A stretch of 64,000 bases of DNA from assembly GCA_902568975.1 (NCBI GenBank), contig CACFSO010000003.1:1-64000 (forward strand), read 5' to 3'. A program made the translations under genes and the position numbers. The stretch comes from an uncultured Pelagibacteraceae bacterium (GTDB lineage Bacteria; Pseudomonadota; Alphaproteobacteria; Pelagibacterales; Pelagibacteraceae). Position 1 is the first letter of the stretch. Every line of letters starts with the position of its first letter. Of the stretch, positions 15,831 through 26,607 are shown piece after piece. Under the pieces are notes generated by a model. It did not search any database. It had not been told where the DNA came from and worked only from the letters and a program-made list of their open reading frames with translations.

Positions 15831-17279
15831 ATGAAAGTAACAGTAGAAAATAAAAAAGGTTTAAATAAAGACTTCAAGGTTATAGTTGATAAAAAAACTA
15901 TAAATGCACATTTAGAAGAAAAGTATGAAGAAGTAAAATCAAAAGTCGTTTTAAAAGGATTTAGACCTGGAAAAGTTCCTAGAGAAATATTGAAGAGACA
16001 GTTTGGTGACTCTATAATGGGAGAGGTGCTAGACAAAGTTTTAAAAGATACTAGTTCAAAAGTACTTGAAGAAAACAAAATAAGACCTGCAGGACAACCT
16101 AAAATAGATTTAAAATCTTACGGTGAAGATAAAGATTTAGAATACATTATTTCTGTAACTGAATTGCCAAAAGTTGAACTAAAATCTATTGAAAATATAA
16201 AATTTGATGAATATTCAGTAAAAATTAATAAAGAAGAAGCTGATAAAAGAATTAAAGAAATAGCAAAAAATCAAAAAAATTACAAAAAAAGCGAAGGAGA
16301 AAGAAAAGCATCAAATGGTGACTTGGTTGTTTTTAATTATAACGCAACAGTAGAAGGTCAAGAATTCAAGGGTAGTGAGGGAAAAAATACTCAGTTAGTT
16401 TTAGGAAAAGATTTGTTTATAAAAGGATTTGATCATCAATTAATAGGTTTAAAAGAAGGTCAGAAAAAAAATGTTGAAGTAACTCTACCTGAAAATTTTC
16501 CTGAAAAAGAAGTTGCAAATAAAAAAGCAATTTTTAATTGTCTTATTAATGAAGTTAAAATTCCCGAAGAAGTTAAAATCAACGATGAATTTGCAAAAAA
16601 TTTAGGAGCAAAAGATTTAAAAGATTTAAAAGAGATTATTTCTAAACAGATAAATGAAGAATATAAAAATTCTTTAAATATGTTATCAAAAAAACAAATA
16701 CTTAAACAAATAGAAAATTTCAAAGTCGATGAAATTCCCGAAAATCTTATCGAGCAAGAAATAAATATTTTAACTCAAGGAATGAAAGACGAGGATAAAA
16801 ATAAAAATAAAAAAAATTTTAAAGAACAAGCAAAGAAAAGAATAAAAACAGGTTTAATTTTAAATGAATTTGGTGAAAAAAATAATATTAAAATTTCTGA
16901 TAAAGATATTCAGTCTGAAATCCAAAAACAATTAAGTATGATGCCAGGACAAGAAAAAATTATAAAAGAGTATTATGAAAAAAATCCATCAGCGCTAAAT
17001 AGTTTGAAAGGAACTTTATACGAAGAAAAAATAATTGAATTAATTAAATCCAAAGCAAAGGTTAATAAAAAAGAGATCAGCCAAGATGAGGCTACAAAAA
17101 TTTTAAAAGAAGAAAATAATAAAAATTTACAAGAAGAGGAAAATTATTCTATAGACAATAAGAAAAGACCAGTGGAGAAAAAGAAAAAAATTTCTAATAA
17201 AAAAAAAGAAAAACCTACAAAAGAAAGTAAAACTTCATCAAAGAATCAAAAAAAAGTAAAAAAAGTTAGCAAAAAGTAA
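15831..17279 (+). CDS. tig: Trigger factor, ribosome-associated chaperone
   Basis: Binds at the ribosome exit tunnel and shields nascent chains. It is 482 residues. The ribosome-docking signature [11 protein letters not shown] is at about residues 43-53. The FKBP-like PPIase domain spans about 150-245 ([34 protein letters not shown]), and the SurA-like C-terminal chaperone domain follows. The last 60 or so residues are an unusually lysine-rich tail beyond the normal fold. The ATG is six bases after tRNA-Leu and no Shine-Dalgarno is visible, so mRNA released by tRNA processing would be nearly leaderless. It heads the tig-clpP-clpX-lon quality-control order. Confidence 0.95.
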   Translation: MKVTVENKKGLNKDFKVIVDKKTINAHLEEKYEEVKSKVVLKGFRPGKVPREILKRQFGDSIMGEVLDKVLKDTSSKVLEENKIRPAGQPKIDLKSYGEDKDLEYIISVTELPKVELKSIENIKFDEYSVKINKEEADKRIKEIAKNQKNYKKSEGERKASNGDLVVFNYNATVEGQEFKGSEGKNTQLVLGKDLFIKGFDHQLIGLKEGQKKNVEVTLPENFPEKEVANKKAIFNCLINEVKIPEEVKINDEFAKNLGAKDLKDLKEIISKQINEEYKNSLNMLSKKQILKQIENFKVDEIPENLIEQEINILTQGMKDEDKNKNKKNFKEQAKKRIKTGLILNEFGEKNNIKISDKDIQSEIQKQLSMMPGQEKIIKEYYEKNPSALNSLKGTLYEEKIIELIKSKAKVNKKEISQDEATKILKEENNKNLQEEENYSIDNKKRPVEKKKKISNKKKEKPTKESKTSSKNQKKVKKVSKK

Positions 17280-17311
17280 TCACAAGTTGTATAAAGGGTA
17301 CGAATCAACTT

Positions 17312-17923
17312 ATGACAATAAAAATACCTGAGCAATTAAATACACTTATACCAATGGTTGTTGAACAATCCAACAGAGGCGAAAGAGCCTATGATATCTT
17401 TTCCCGACTTTTAAAAGAGAGAATTGTTTTCGTGGTTGGACCAATAAATGACAATGTTGCATCTTTAGTTACCGCCCAGTTACTATTTTTAGAATCTGAA
17501 AATCCAAAAAAAGAAATATCTTTATATATTAACACACCTGGTGGTCTCGTAACTGCTGGATTAGGAATTTATGATACAATGCAATATATAAAGCCTGAAG
17601 TTTCAACTCTTTGCATAGGCCAAGCTGCAAGTATGGGTTCTTTTTTACTGGCTGCTGGAGCAAAAGGAAAAAGATTATCATTACCGAATTCAAGAATTAT
17701 GGTCCATCAACCTTCGGCTGGCTTTCAAGGTCAAGCAACTGATATCGAAATTCATGCAAATGAAGTTTTATCTTTAAAAAAAAGATTAAATGAAATTTAC
17801 TCTAAACATACAGGTAAAAATGTTGAAGAAGTAAAATCTGCTTTAGAAAGAGATAATTTTATGACACCTGAAGATGCTAAAGATTTTGGTTTGATAGATA
17901 AAGTAGTAGATAGAAGAGAATAA
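17312..17923 (+). CDS. clpP: ATP-dependent Clp protease proteolytic subunit
   Basis: Serine peptidase that forms the tetradecameric barrel fed by ClpX. The 203-residue sequence is complete. YINTPGG lies at about 70, the catalytic Ser is in [11 protein letters not shown] at about 97-107, and the catalytic His is in [11 protein letters not shown]. The catalytic Asp falls in the region ending [20 protein letters not shown]. It is preceded by tig (32 bases) and followed by clpX (89 bases), the standard alphaproteobacterial order. Confidence 0.97.
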   Translation: MTIKIPEQLNTLIPMVVEQSNRGERAYDIFSRLLKERIVFVVGPINDNVASLVTAQLLFLESENPKKEISLYINTPGGLVTAGLGIYDTMQYIKPEVSTLCIGQAASMGSFLLAAGAKGKRLSLPNSRIMVHQPSAGFQGQATDIEIHANEVLSLKKRLNEIYSKHTGKNVEEVKSALERDNFMTPEDAKDFGLIDKVVDRRE

Positions 17924-18012
17924 TTCACAACATATAGTTTTTAAATCAACCTATGCTTGATTAAAATTAGATTAATGTATTAAAGTGTTTTAACTGATTC
18001 GAAATAAATTTT

Positions 18013-19269
18013 ATGAGTAATAATAAAAATATTCTTTACTGTTCTTTTTGTGGCAAAAGCCAGCACGAAGTTAGAAAACTGATCGCTGGACCTACCGTAT
18101 TCATATGTGATGAGTGTGTAGAACTTTGTATGGATATTATTAAAGAAGAAAGCAAAGATACTTTTGTTAAACATAAAGATGGATTGCCATCACCAAAAGA
18201 AATTTGTACAGTTCTTGATGATTATGTAATAGGACAAGATCATGCTAAAAAAGTTTTATCTGTAGCAGTTCACAATCATTACAAAAGATTAAATTACGAA
18301 AATAAAACTAGCAAGACAGTTGAATTAGCCAAATCAAATATTTTGTTAGTTGGCCCAACAGGATGTGGTAAAACCTTGTTGGCACAAACTCTAGCCAGAA
18401 TATTAGATGTTCCTTTCACAATGGCAGATGCTACGACTTTAACCGAAGCAGGATATGTTGGTGAAGATGTTGAAAATATTATTTTAAAACTTTTACAATC
18501 TGCAGATTATAATGTTGAAAAAGCACAAAGAGGAATAGTATATATTGATGAAGTTGACAAGATAAGTAGAAAATCTGAAAATCCTTCTATCACAAGAGAT
18601 GTTTCTGGAGAAGGTGTTCAACAAGCTCTATTAAAAATAATGGAGGGAACTATAGCTAGCGTTCCACCTCAAGGAGGCAGAAAACATCCACAACAAGAGT
18701 TTTTACAAGTTGATACTACAAATATATTATTTATTTGCGGAGGAGCTTTTGCAGGACTTGATAAAATTATTTCTCAGAGGGATAAAGGATCATCAATAGG
18801 TTTTGGAGCCGAAGTAAAGAGCATTGAAGATAAAAAAAGTGGTGAATGGATGAAGATCCTAGAACCTGAAGATTTATTAAAATATGGATTAATACCAGAA
18901 TTTATTGGAAGATTGCCTATTACAGCTACCTTAGAGGATTTGGACGAAAAGTCCTTGATAAAAATCTTAAAAGAGCCAAAAAACTCTTTAATAAAACAGT
19001 ATCAAGAACTATTTAAACTAGAAGGAGTTAGACTTACATTTAAAGAACAGGCTCTAAAAGAAATAGCTACTAAAGCAATTAATAAAAAAACTGGCGCAAG
19101 AGGTCTTAGGTCTATACTGGAAAACATTTTGTTAAAAACCATGTTTGATTTACCTAGTCAAAATAATGTTGAAGAGGTAATTGTTGATTCAGGCACAGTA
19201 AATAACCAGTCGCAACCTATAATCGTTCATTCTAAGAACAAAAAATCGGAAAAAACAACTGCGGCATAG
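18013..19269 (+). CDS. clpX: ATP-dependent Clp protease ATP-binding subunit ClpX
   Basis: AAA+ unfoldase that recognises tagged substrates and feeds ClpP. The N-terminal zinc-binding domain shows CSFCGKSQ and [10 protein letters not shown] (four Cys). Walker A is GPTGCGKT at about residues 117-124 and Walker B is [10 protein letters not shown]. The ClpP-docking IGF-type loop is seen as SIGFGAEV. Sensor 2 is in GARGLR. At 418 residues it is full length. The gap upstream (17924-18012) may hold its own promoter, but I could not settle on one. Confidence 0.97.
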   Translation: MSNNKNILYCSFCGKSQHEVRKLIAGPTVFICDECVELCMDIIKEESKDTFVKHKDGLPSPKEICTVLDDYVIGQDHAKKVLSVAVHNHYKRLNYENKTSKTVELAKSNILLVGPTGCGKTLLAQTLARILDVPFTMADATTLTEAGYVGEDVENIILKLLQSADYNVEKAQRGIVYIDEVDKISRKSENPSITRDVSGEGVQQALLKIMEGTIASVPPQGGRKHPQQEFLQVDTTNILFICGGAFAGLDKIISQRDKGSSIGFGAEVKSIEDKKSGEWMKILEPEDLLKYGLIPEFIGRLPITATLEDLDEKSLIKILKEPKNSLIKQYQELFKLEGVRLTFKEQALKEIATKAINKKTGARGLRSILENILLKTMFDLPSQNNVEEVIVDSGTVNNQSQPIIVHSKNKKSEKTTAA

Positions 19270-19316
19270 AATTATTTAACAATTTATATTTATCTGTTGC
19301 AAATTTACATTTTATA

Positions 19317-19335
19317 TCCATATTTAGAATATGGA
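19317..19335. repeat. Inverted repeat spanning the lon start codon
   Basis: TCCATAT-TTAGA-ATATGGA gives a perfect 7-bp stem with a five-base loop, and the lon ATG lies in the right arm. If formed in RNA it would occlude the start codon. If bound as DNA it would be an operator-like dyad. Only the sequence symmetry is directly seen. Confidence 0.4.
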
Positions 19336-21721
19336 AATTAAATATAATTTACCTTTATTACCTTTAAGAGATATTGTCGTATTTCCTAGTATGGTGGTTC
19401 CTCTTTTTGTTGGAAGAGATAAATCTATCTCAGCTCTTAATAATGTAATGGAAGGCAATAAAAAAATTGTTTTAGTTACACAAAAAAATTCTGAAGTTGA
19501 TGATCCAAAAAAAAACGATGTATTTTTAAATGGATGTGAAAGCGATATTTTACAATTACTTAAATTACCCGATGGAACAGTAAAAGTCCTTGTAGAAGGA
19601 AAAAGAAGGGTAAAAATTAATGATTTTGTAAATGATAAAGAATTTATTATTTGTTCATTTGAACATATTGACGATGTCTTTTCAAAAGATGAAGATTTGA
19701 TGCCTTTAGCCGGTGCAGCTATAAGAAGACTAGAGAAACTAAACTCTATTAATAAAAAAATTTCAAGTGAAACAATTAGCAATATAAAACAACTTAAAGA
19801 AGCTTCAAAAATTGCTGATAATATTGCATCACATCTAAATGCAACAATTTCTGAAAAACAACAAATTTTTGAGACAATTGATGTAAAAGCTAGATTAAAC
19901 AGCATCATTAAAGTAATGGAAAACGAAACAAGCATTATAGGAGTAGAAAAAAGAATAAGAGGTAGAGTAAAAACCCAAATGGAAAAAACACAGAGAGAAT
20001 ACTATTTGAATGAACAATTAAAGGCTATTCAAAAAGAATTAGGAGAAATTGAAGATGGCAAGGATGAAACATCAAATTTAAATAAATCTATTTTAAAAGC
20101 TAAAATGCCAAAAGAAGTCCAAAAAAAATGTATGGCAGAATTGAAAAAACTTAAAAATATGAGTCCAATGTCAGCTGAAGCGACGGTTGTTAGAAATTAT
20201 TTAGATTGGATGATCGATATTCCTTGGATCAAAAAAGATAAAGTCGATATTGATTTAAATAAAGCTCTAAAAGTTTTAGATGAGGATCACTTTGGTCTAG
20301 AAAAAGTTAAAGAAAGAATAATCGAATTTCTTGCAGTTCAAAAAAGAATGGAAAAAATTAAAGGACCTATTTTATGTCTAGTTGGTCCTCCTGGAGTTGG
20401 AAAAACATCATTAGGCAAATCCATTGCCAAAGCTATAAATAGACAGTTTGTAAGGATGTCTTTAGGAGGCATAAGAGATGAAGCTGAAATTAGAGGACAT
20501 AGAAGAACTTATATAGGATCTTTGCCTGGAAAAATTATTCAAATGATGAAAAAAGCTGGAACTAAAAATCCTTTAATTCTACTGGATGAAATAGATAAAG
20601 TAGGAAATGACTACAGAGGAGATCCTTCATCAGCTTTATTAGAAGCCTTGGATCCAGAACAAAATACTACTTTTAATGATCACTATTTAGAAGTTGATTA
20701 TGATTTGTCAGATGTTCTATTTGTTACAACAGCAAATACTTTAAATATTCTTCCTCCATTATTAGATAGAATGGAAGTTATAAGAATCCCAGGATATACA
20801 GAAGATGAAAAAGTTAATATTGCAAATAAATTTTTACTTCCAAAACAAGTGAAAGAAAATGGTGTTAAAGATGGAGAACTTGAGTTACTTGATGGAACAG
20901 TTAAAGAAATTATAAGATGTTATACTAGAGAGTCTGGTGTAAGAAATTTAGAGCGAGAAATATCAAAAGTAACGCGAAAAGTTGTTAAAAAGGTTGTAAA
21001 TAATGAAGAAAAAAAAGTTACTATAAACAAAAATAACTTACAAGATTTTTTAGGTGTTAAAAAATTTAAATATGGAGAAGTGGAAAACGAAGATAAAGTT
21101 GGAGTAGTTACTGGACTTGCTTGGACTGAATTTGGTGGTGAAATTCTTAAAATTGAAACAGTAAATATGCCTGGAAAAGGCAAAATGCAAATTACGGGTA
21201 AGCTTGGTGAGGTTATGCAAGAATCCGTTAAGGCTGCAAAATCATTTGTTAGATCAAAAAGTCTTGAATATGGAATTATTCCTCCAATTTTTGAAAAAAA
21301 AGATTTTCATATTCATGTTCCCGAGGGGGCAACACCTAAAGATGGACCTTCGGCAGGAATAGCAATGGTTACATCTATAGTTTCTTCAATAACCAAAATT
21401 CCAACAAATAGAAAAATAGCAATGACAGGAGAAGTCACTATAACCGGACAGGTCTTACCTATAGGTGGATTAAAAGAAAAATTATTAGCTGCTCACAGAG
21501 CTGGTATAGAACATGTTTTAATTCCAAAAGAAAATGAAAAAGATTTAATAGATATACCTAAAAAAGTAAAAGAAGATATTAAAATAACCCCGGTTGAACT
21601 TGTAGATGATGTTTTAAAAATAGCTCTTACAAAAGAATTAAAAAAAGTTGAATGGGTTGAAGTAGAAAATATTTCTAAGTCTGAAAAAGACGAAAAATCT
21701 CAGCAAGTATTAACTAACTAA
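19331..21721 (+). CDS. lon: ATP-dependent protease Lon
   Basis: Cytosolic AAA+ serine protease for misfolded and regulatory proteins, 796 residues. The N-terminal LON substrate domain begins LPLLPLRDIVVFPSMVVPLFVGR. Walker A is GPPGVGKTS at about residues 351-359 and Walker B is LILLDEIDKV. The C-terminal peptidase domain has the catalytic Ser in PKDGPSAGIAM at about 672-682 and the catalytic Lys in GGLKEKLLAAHRAG. The length is normal. It is last in the tig-clpP-clpX-lon block, and tRNA-Val starts 56 bases downstream. Confidence 0.97.
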   Translation: MEIKYNLPLLPLRDIVVFPSMVVPLFVGRDKSISALNNVMEGNKKIVLVTQKNSEVDDPKKNDVFLNGCESDILQLLKLPDGTVKVLVEGKRRVKINDFVNDKEFIICSFEHIDDVFSKDEDLMPLAGAAIRRLEKLNSINKKISSETISNIKQLKEASKIADNIASHLNATISEKQQIFETIDVKARLNSIIKVMENETSIIGVEKRIRGRVKTQMEKTQREYYLNEQLKAIQKELGEIEDGKDETSNLNKSILKAKMPKEVQKKCMAELKKLKNMSPMSAEATVVRNYLDWMIDIPWIKKDKVDIDLNKALKVLDEDHFGLEKVKERIIEFLAVQKRMEKIKGPILCLVGPPGVGKTSLGKSIAKAINRQFVRMSLGGIRDEAEIRGHRRTYIGSLPGKIIQMMKKAGTKNPLILLDEIDKVGNDYRGDPSSALLEALDPEQNTTFNDHYLEVDYDLSDVLFVTTANTLNILPPLLDRMEVIRIPGYTEDEKVNIANKFLLPKQVKENGVKDGELELLDGTVKEIIRCYTRESGVRNLEREISKVTRKVVKKVVNNEEKKVTINKNNLQDFLGVKKFKYGEVENEDKVGVVTGLAWTEFGGEILKIETVNMPGKGKMQITGKLGEVMQESVKAAKSFVRSKSLEYGIIPPIFEKKDFHIHVPEGATPKDGPSAGIAMVTSIVSSITKIPTNRKIAMTGEVTITGQVLPIGGLKEKLLAAHRAGIEHVLIPKENEKDLIDIPKKVKEDIKITPVELVDDVLKIALTKELKKVEWVEVENISKSEKDEKSQQVLTN

Positions 21722-21777
21722 TATATTTTAACAATTTACATTATAATTTCATTGATGTAAAAGTACGCATTGTTTTG

Positions 21778-21853
21778 GGGCGGTTAGCTCAGTTGGTAGA
21801 GCATCTCGTTTACACCGAGGGGGTCAAAGGTTCGAGTCCTTTACTGCCCACCA
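21778..21853 (+). tRNA. tRNA-Val (anticodon UAC)
   Basis: A 76-base tRNA with encoded CCA. The acceptor GGGCGGT pairs with ACTGCCC (one G-U). The D-arm is TAGCTCAGTTGGTAGAGC. The anticodon stem TCTCG/CGAGG holds the loop TTTACAC, giving UAC. The T-loop is TTCGAGT. A weak promoter-like TTTACA precedes it by about 40 bases. tRNA-Asp begins five bases after its CCA. Confidence 0.96.
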
Positions 21854-21858
21854 AAACT

Positions 21859-21935
21859 GGGGGTGTAGCTCAGTTGGTTAGAGCGCCTGCCTGTCACGCA
21901 GGAGGTCGCGGGTTCGAGTCCCGTCACTCCCGCCA
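21859..21935 (+). tRNA. tRNA-Asp (anticodon GUC)
   Basis: A 77-base tRNA with encoded CCA. The acceptor GGGGGTG pairs with CACTCCC with one G-U, and the discriminator is G. The anticodon stem CCTGC/GCAGG encloses CTGTCAC, giving GUC. It is co-transcribed with tRNA-Val (five-base gap). The next 86 bases before nuoA hold a short T-run and no convincing terminator or promoter. Confidence 0.96.
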
Positions 21936-22021
21936 TTGCTGTGTTTTTTAATAAAAAATACTAAATAAATGTGACCTAACTTCACTTTCAGTTGTCATAA
22001 TAGCTGATATATAGATAAATA

Positions 22022-22390
22022 ATGCTAGTAGATTATTTAAAAGATTATTTTCCAATTATTTTGTTTTTAATAATTGCTTTTGGTTTAAGTTGTGGTTTTA
22101 TAATTCTCAACTATTTACTTTCTCCAAAAAAACCAGACCCTGAAAAACTATCTGCTTATGAATGCGGATTTGAACCTTTTAATGACTCAAGGATGGAATT
22201 TGATGTAAGATTTTATTTAGTTGCTATTTTATTTATAATTTTTGATCTAGAAATTGCCTTCCTATTTCCTTGGGCCATATCTCTAGGAGCAATAGGTATT
22301 TTGGGTTTTGCATCGATGATGATTTTTTTATTTATTCTTACAATTGGATTTGTTTATGAATGGAAAAAGGGAGCTTTAGATTGGGAATAA
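22022..22390 (+). CDS. nuoA: NADH-quinone oxidoreductase subunit A
   Basis: Small membrane subunit of complex I (122 residues, three helices), homologous to mitochondrial ND3. [32 protein letters not shown] is the family signature, and the Cys-containing loop before helix 2 sits near the quinone channel. It is the first gene of an uninterrupted nuoA-N operon. nuoB starts five bases downstream. Confidence 0.97.
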   Translation: MLVDYLKDYFPIILFLIIAFGLSCGFIILNYLLSPKKPDPEKLSAYECGFEPFNDSRMEFDVRFYLVAILFIIFDLEIAFLFPWAISLGAIGILGFASMMIFLFILTIGFVYEWKKGALDWE

Positions 22391-22394
22391 TAAA

Positions 22395-22910
22395 ATGAAT
22401 ATAGAAGAAAAAAAAATTCCAGATGAGTTTAAACAGCTAGCTAAAGATTTTAGCGAAAATGGTTTTATAACAACATCTTTTGAAAATTTAGTAAATTGGT
22501 CTCGTTCTGGATCTTTACATTGGATGACTTTTGGTCTTGCCTGTTGCGCAGTTGAGATGATGCAAACATCAATGCCTAGATATGATTTAGAAAGATTTGG
22601 TGCAGCTCCCCGAGCTTCTCCAAGGCAATCTGATGTTATGATTGTTGCAGGAACTTTAACAAACAAAATGGCGCCAGCATTAAGAAAGGTATACGATCAA
22701 ATGCCAGAACCAAGGTATGTAATTTCAATGGGTAGCTGTGCTAATGGAGGAGGTTATTACCATTATTCTTATTCAGTTGTTAGAGGATGTGATAGAATAG
22801 TTCCTGTAGACGTTTATGTTCCTGGATGTCCACCTTCAGCGGAAGCACTTTTATACGGTATTTTACAATTACAAAAGAAAATTAGAAAAAAAGGTTCATT
22901 AGAAAGATAA
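22395..22910 (+). CDS. nuoB: NADH-quinone oxidoreductase subunit B
   Basis: Peripheral-arm subunit that carries the terminal iron-sulfur cluster N2, which passes electrons to quinone. It has 171 residues. The tandem cysteines are in [10 protein letters not shown]. The remaining ligands are in [12 protein letters not shown] and [14 protein letters not shown], so all four ligands of the [4Fe-4S] cluster are present. It lies between nuoA and nuoC with gaps of four and six bases. Confidence 0.97.
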   Translation: MNIEEKKIPDEFKQLAKDFSENGFITTSFENLVNWSRSGSLHWMTFGLACCAVEMMQTSMPRYDLERFGAAPRASPRQSDVMIVAGTLTNKMAPALRKVYDQMPEPRYVISMGSCANGGGYYHYSYSVVRGCDRIVPVDVYVPGCPPSAEALLYGILQLQKKIRKKGSLER

Positions 22911-22916
22911 TTTATA

Positions 22917-23510
22917 ATGACATGTGCGGATTTAGAAAAAAAAATAAATTCTGAACTAACAACTAAAATAAATAGTTCTAAAATTAATCACGGACAAGTG
23001 TATTTAAATATAGATGGTGAAGATTTATTAGATGTTATGTTATTTTTAAAAACAAATGTTGAAACTAAATTACAACAATTAATAGACATTACCGCAGTAG
23101 ATTACCCAGAAAGTGAAAAAAGGTTTAAACTAGTTTATCTTCTTTTAAGCCATGAGTTAAATAAAAGAGTATTAATTGAATATGAAATAAAAGAAAATGA
23201 ACATGTTCAATCATTGGTTTCAATTTTTCCTTCTGCAAATTGGATGGAAAGAGAAGTTTTTGATATGTACGGTATAAAATTTAAAAATCATCCTGACCTA
23301 AGAAGAATTTTAACTGATTATAATTTTGAAGGTTATCCTTTAAGAAAAGACTTTCCACTAACGGGTCATAATGAAGTTCGATATAGCGAAGATAACAAAA
23401 AAGTGATTTATGAACCGGTAAAACTAGAACAAAACTATAGGAACTTTGACTATGAAAGTCCATGGGAAGGAACAAAATATATAGAAAAACAGTCAAAAAA
23501 AGATGAATAA
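22917..23510 (+). CDS. nuoC: NADH-quinone oxidoreductase subunit C (30 kDa)
   Basis: Structural subunit of the complex I Q-module, 197 residues. The family signature is [38 protein letters not shown] near residues 110-147. It is a separate protein, not fused to NuoD as in E. coli, which matches alphaproteobacteria and mitochondria. Its stop overlaps the nuoD start by eight bases (ATGAATAA). Confidence 0.97.
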   Translation: MTCADLEKKINSELTTKINSSKINHGQVYLNIDGEDLLDVMLFLKTNVETKLQQLIDITAVDYPESEKRFKLVYLLLSHELNKRVLIEYEIKENEHVQSLVSIFPSANWMEREVFDMYGIKFKNHPDLRRILTDYNFEGYPLRKDFPLTGHNEVRYSEDNKKVIYEPVKLEQNYRNFDYESPWEGTKYIEKQSKKDE

Positions 23511-24678
23511 AAAAAATAAAACTTTAAATTTAAATTTCGGACCACAACATCCTGCAGCACATGGTGTTTTAAGACTTATTTTAGAACTCGATGGTGAAGT
23601 AGTAGAGAAAGCAGACCCTCATATTGGATTACTACACAGAGGTACAGAAAAACTTATTGAAAATAAGACCTATATGCAAGCAGTTCCGTATTTTGATAGA
23701 TTAGATTATGTAGCGCCAATGAATCAAGAGCATGCGTTCGCTTTAGCAATTGAAAAAATTTTAAAAATTAATGTCCCAATTAGAGCCCAATTTATAAGAG
23801 TTATGTTTTGCGAAATTGGGAGAATCTTAAGTCATATATTAAATATTACTACCCAAGCTTTAGATGTTGGAGCACTAACACCTTCCCTATGGGGATTTGA
23901 AGAAAGAGAAACTTTAATGACCTTTTATGAAAGAGCCTCTGGATCAAGATTGCATGCTAATTATTTTAGAGCTGGTGGAGTTCATCAAGATCTACCACTA
24001 GGTTTAACAGATGATATATCTAAATTTACAAAAAAATTTCCAAAAATAATAGATGATTTAGAAACTCTTTTAACAGAAAATAGAATTTTCAAACAAAGAA
24101 ATGTTGATATAGGAATAGTGACTAAACAAGATGCTTTAGACTATTCTTTTTCAGGAGTAATGATAAGAGGATCTGGAATACCATGGGATCTAAGGAAATC
24201 ACAACCTTATGATTGTTATGAACAATTAGATTTTAAAATTCCGATAGGAAAAAATGGGGATTGTTACGATCGATATCTTTGTCGAATAGATGAAATGAGA
24301 GAAAGTTTAAAAATTATAGATCAATGTTTAGATAAAATGCCAAAAGGACCAATTAAAACTTTAGATGGTAAAATTAGCCCTCCGACAAAAAAAGAAATTA
24401 AAGAATCCATGGAGGCTTTGATCCACCACTTTAAATTATTTACAGAGGGTTTTAGAGTGAATAAAGATGAAATATATACAGCAGTAGAGGCCCCCAAAGG
24501 AGAATTTGGTGTTTATTTAATTTCAGATGGAACTAGCAAACCTTATAAATGCAAAATAAGAGCACCGGGTTTTTCACATTTGCAAGCGATGGATTATCTA
24601 ATAAAAGGCCATATGTTGGCAGATGTACCAGCAGTTTTAGGTTCTTTAGACATAGTTTTTGGAGAAATTGATAGATGA
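23503..24678 (+). CDS. nuoD: NADH-quinone oxidoreductase subunit D (49 kDa)
   Basis: Q-module subunit forming much of the quinone-binding cavity, 391 residues. Signatures are [15 protein letters not shown] at about 9-23, [14 protein letters not shown], and the C-terminal [12 protein letters not shown]. The conserved His of the HP motif and the Tyr in [16 protein letters not shown] line the quinone site in characterised complexes. It overlaps nuoC by eight bases and nuoE by four. Confidence 0.97.
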   Translation: MNKKNKTLNLNFGPQHPAAHGVLRLILELDGEVVEKADPHIGLLHRGTEKLIENKTYMQAVPYFDRLDYVAPMNQEHAFALAIEKILKINVPIRAQFIRVMFCEIGRILSHILNITTQALDVGALTPSLWGFEERETLMTFYERASGSRLHANYFRAGGVHQDLPLGLTDDISKFTKKFPKIIDDLETLLTENRIFKQRNVDIGIVTKQDALDYSFSGVMIRGSGIPWDLRKSQPYDCYEQLDFKIPIGKNGDCYDRYLCRIDEMRESLKIIDQCLDKMPKGPIKTLDGKISPPTKKEIKESMEALIHHFKLFTEGFRVNKDEIYTAVEAPKGEFGVYLISDGTSKPYKCKIRAPGFSHLQAMDYLIKGHMLADVPAVLGSLDIVFGEIDR

Positions 24679-25283
24679 CAATAAAAAAAGTATCAAAAGA
24701 TCAGCCAAATAATTTTAAATTTAATTCTCAAAACATAGAAATTGCTGAAAAAATAATTTCTAAATATCCCCAAGGAAAACAACAAAGCGCAGTTATGTCT
24801 TTGCTTTACTTAGCTCAAAGACAAAATGATAACTGGATACCTTTAGCTGCAATGAAATATATAGCTAATTTTTTGAAAATGCCTTACATAAAAGTTTATG
24901 AGGTAGCAACTTTTTATACAATGTACAATTTATCACCAGTTGGTAAATATTACTTTCAAGTTTGCACAACAACTCCATGTATGATTAGAGGAGCTTATAA
25001 ATTGGTTGAAGCTTGTAAAGAAAAAATTTCTGATCAACAAAACAATCTATCTGAAAACAAGCTATGTTCATGGACAGAAGTTGAATGTTTAGGAGCATGT
25101 GTTAATGCACCAATGATACAAATTAACGATGATTACTTTGAGGATTTAGATAAAGAAAAAACAATTAAAATTATAGATCAGATTATTAACGGTGAAATTC
25201 CAAAACCAGGTTCTTACAAAGGAAGAATAAATTCTGAACCAGAAAATAATAGAAAAACTTTAACAAATTTTAAAAATGCTTAA
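24675..25283 (+). CDS. nuoE: NADH-quinone oxidoreductase subunit E (24 kDa)
   Basis: NADH-dehydrogenase-module subunit with a thioredoxin-like [2Fe-2S] cluster (N1a). It has 202 residues. The helical N-terminus includes [12 protein letters not shown], and the cluster cysteines are in [12 protein letters not shown] and [11 protein letters not shown]. The C-terminal 30 residues are a charged tail. It overlaps nuoF by eight bases with ATGCTTAA, the same overlap sequence as at nuoF/nuoG. Confidence 0.96.
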   Translation: MTIKKVSKDQPNNFKFNSQNIEIAEKIISKYPQGKQQSAVMSLLYLAQRQNDNWIPLAAMKYIANFLKMPYIKVYEVATFYTMYNLSPVGKYYFQVCTTTPCMIRGAYKLVEACKEKISDQQNNLSENKLCSWTEVECLGACVNAPMIQINDDYFEDLDKEKTIKIIDQIINGEIPKPGSYKGRINSEPENNRKTLTNFKNA

Positions 25284-26607
25284 GGATAAGGATAGAATAT
25301 TTCAAAATTTATATAATGATATTGGTTCAGATTTAGAATCTGCGATGTCTATGGGTGATTGGATAGACACTAAAAAAATTTGCTCCAAGGGTAGAGATTG
25401 GATTATAAATGAAATTAAAGCCTCAGAGCTTAGAGGAAGAGGTGGGGCAGGTTTTCCTACTGGATTAAAATGGTCTTTTGTACCAAAAGAAGTCGGATCG
25501 CGCCCACATTATCTTGTAATTAATGCAGATGAATCTGAACCAGGCACTTGTAAAGATAGAGACATTTTACGTTTTGAACCTCATAAACTTATAGAAGGAT
25601 GTTTAATTTCAGCTTTCGCAGTAAATGCTCGCAAATGTTATATTTATATAAGAGGAGAATATTTTAAAGAAGGTCAGAAACTTCAAAAAGCTATAGATGA
25701 AGCATATGAAAAAAAGCTTATTGGAAAAAATGCTTCAGATACAGGCTGGGATTTAGATATTTATCTTCATTATGGAGCAGGTGCTTATATTTGTGGAGAA
25801 GAAACAGCATTACTTGAAAGTTTAGAAGGAAAAAAAGGTCAACCAAGATTAAAACCTCCTTTTCCAGCATTGATAGGATTGTATGGATGCCCAACAATAA
25901 TTAACAATGTTGAAACTATAGCTATAGTTCCAACGATTTTAAAACGTGGATCTAAGTGGTTTTCATCATTAGGAAAACCAAAAAATAGAGGTTCAAAGAT
26001 TTTTTGTATTTCAGGAGATGTAAATTCACCTTGTAATGTTGAGGAGGAAATGGGAATTCCTCTTAAAGATTTAATCGAAAAACATGCGGGAGGTGTAATT
26101 GGAGGATGGGAAAATCTAAAAGCAGTAATACCCGGTGGTTCATCAATGCCTCTCTTATCAAAAAAAGCATGTGATACTATAAATATGGATTTTGATTCAT
26201 TGGTGCAGCAAAAAAGTGGATTAGGAACTGCAGGAGTTGTTGTTATTAGCAAAGATCAAGACATCATAAAATGTATGGCCAGAATTGCAAGATTTTACAA
26301 ACATGAAAGTTGTGGACAATGCACTCCATGCAGAGAAGGTACTGGATGGATGTGGAGAATGCTGGAAAGAATGGCAAAAGGCGAAGCATCAAGAGATGAA
26401 ATTGATATGTTAATGGATGTAACCAAACAAATCGAGGGTCATACTATTTGTGCTTTTGGAGAAGGTTCTGCTTGGCCGGTCCAAGGCTTATTAAGGAATT
26501 TCAAAAAAGAAATAGTGAAAAGAAATAATTTTGATCCATTAATAGATAAAAATAAAAATATTCCATACCTTGTTGATCAACACTTACTAGAAAAAGAAAA
26601 TGCTTAA
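25276..26607 (+). CDS. nuoF: NADH-quinone oxidoreductase subunit F (51 kDa, NADH/FMN-binding)
   Basis: Oxidises NADH through FMN and cluster N3, 443 residues. [13 protein letters not shown] (about 53-65) binds [29 protein letters not shown] is the NADH site, and the [4Fe-4S] ligands are in [15 protein letters not shown] plus a later Cys in TICAFGEG. It is full length and flanked by nuoE and nuoG with 8-base overlaps, which suggests coupled translation. Confidence 0.97.
   Translation: MLKDKDRIFQNLYNDIGSDLESAMSMGDWIDTKKICSKGRDWIINEIKASELRGRGGAGFPTGLKWSFVPKEVGSRPHYLVINADESEPGTCKDRDILRFEPHKLIEGCLISAFAVNARKCYIYIRGEYFKEGQKLQKAIDEAYEKKLIGKNASDTGWDLDIYLHYGAGAYICGEETALLESLEGKKGQPRLKPPFPALIGLYGCPTIINNVETIAIVPTILKRGSKWFSSLGKPKNRGSKIFCISGDVNSPCNVEEEMGIPLKDLIEKHAGGVIGGWENLKAVIPGGSSMPLLSKKACDTINMDFDSLVQQKSGLGTAGVVVISKDQDIIKCMARIARFYKHESCGQCTPCREGTGWMWRMLERMAKGEASRDEIDMLMDVTKQIEGHTICAFGEGSAWPVQGLLRNFKKEIVKRNNFDPLIDKNKNIPYLVDQHLLEKENA

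Noticed and set aside
21936-22021. Promoter or terminator between tRNA-Asp and nuoA
   Set aside because: Several weak hexamer matches exist, but none has good spacing, and the only T-run has no stem in front of it.
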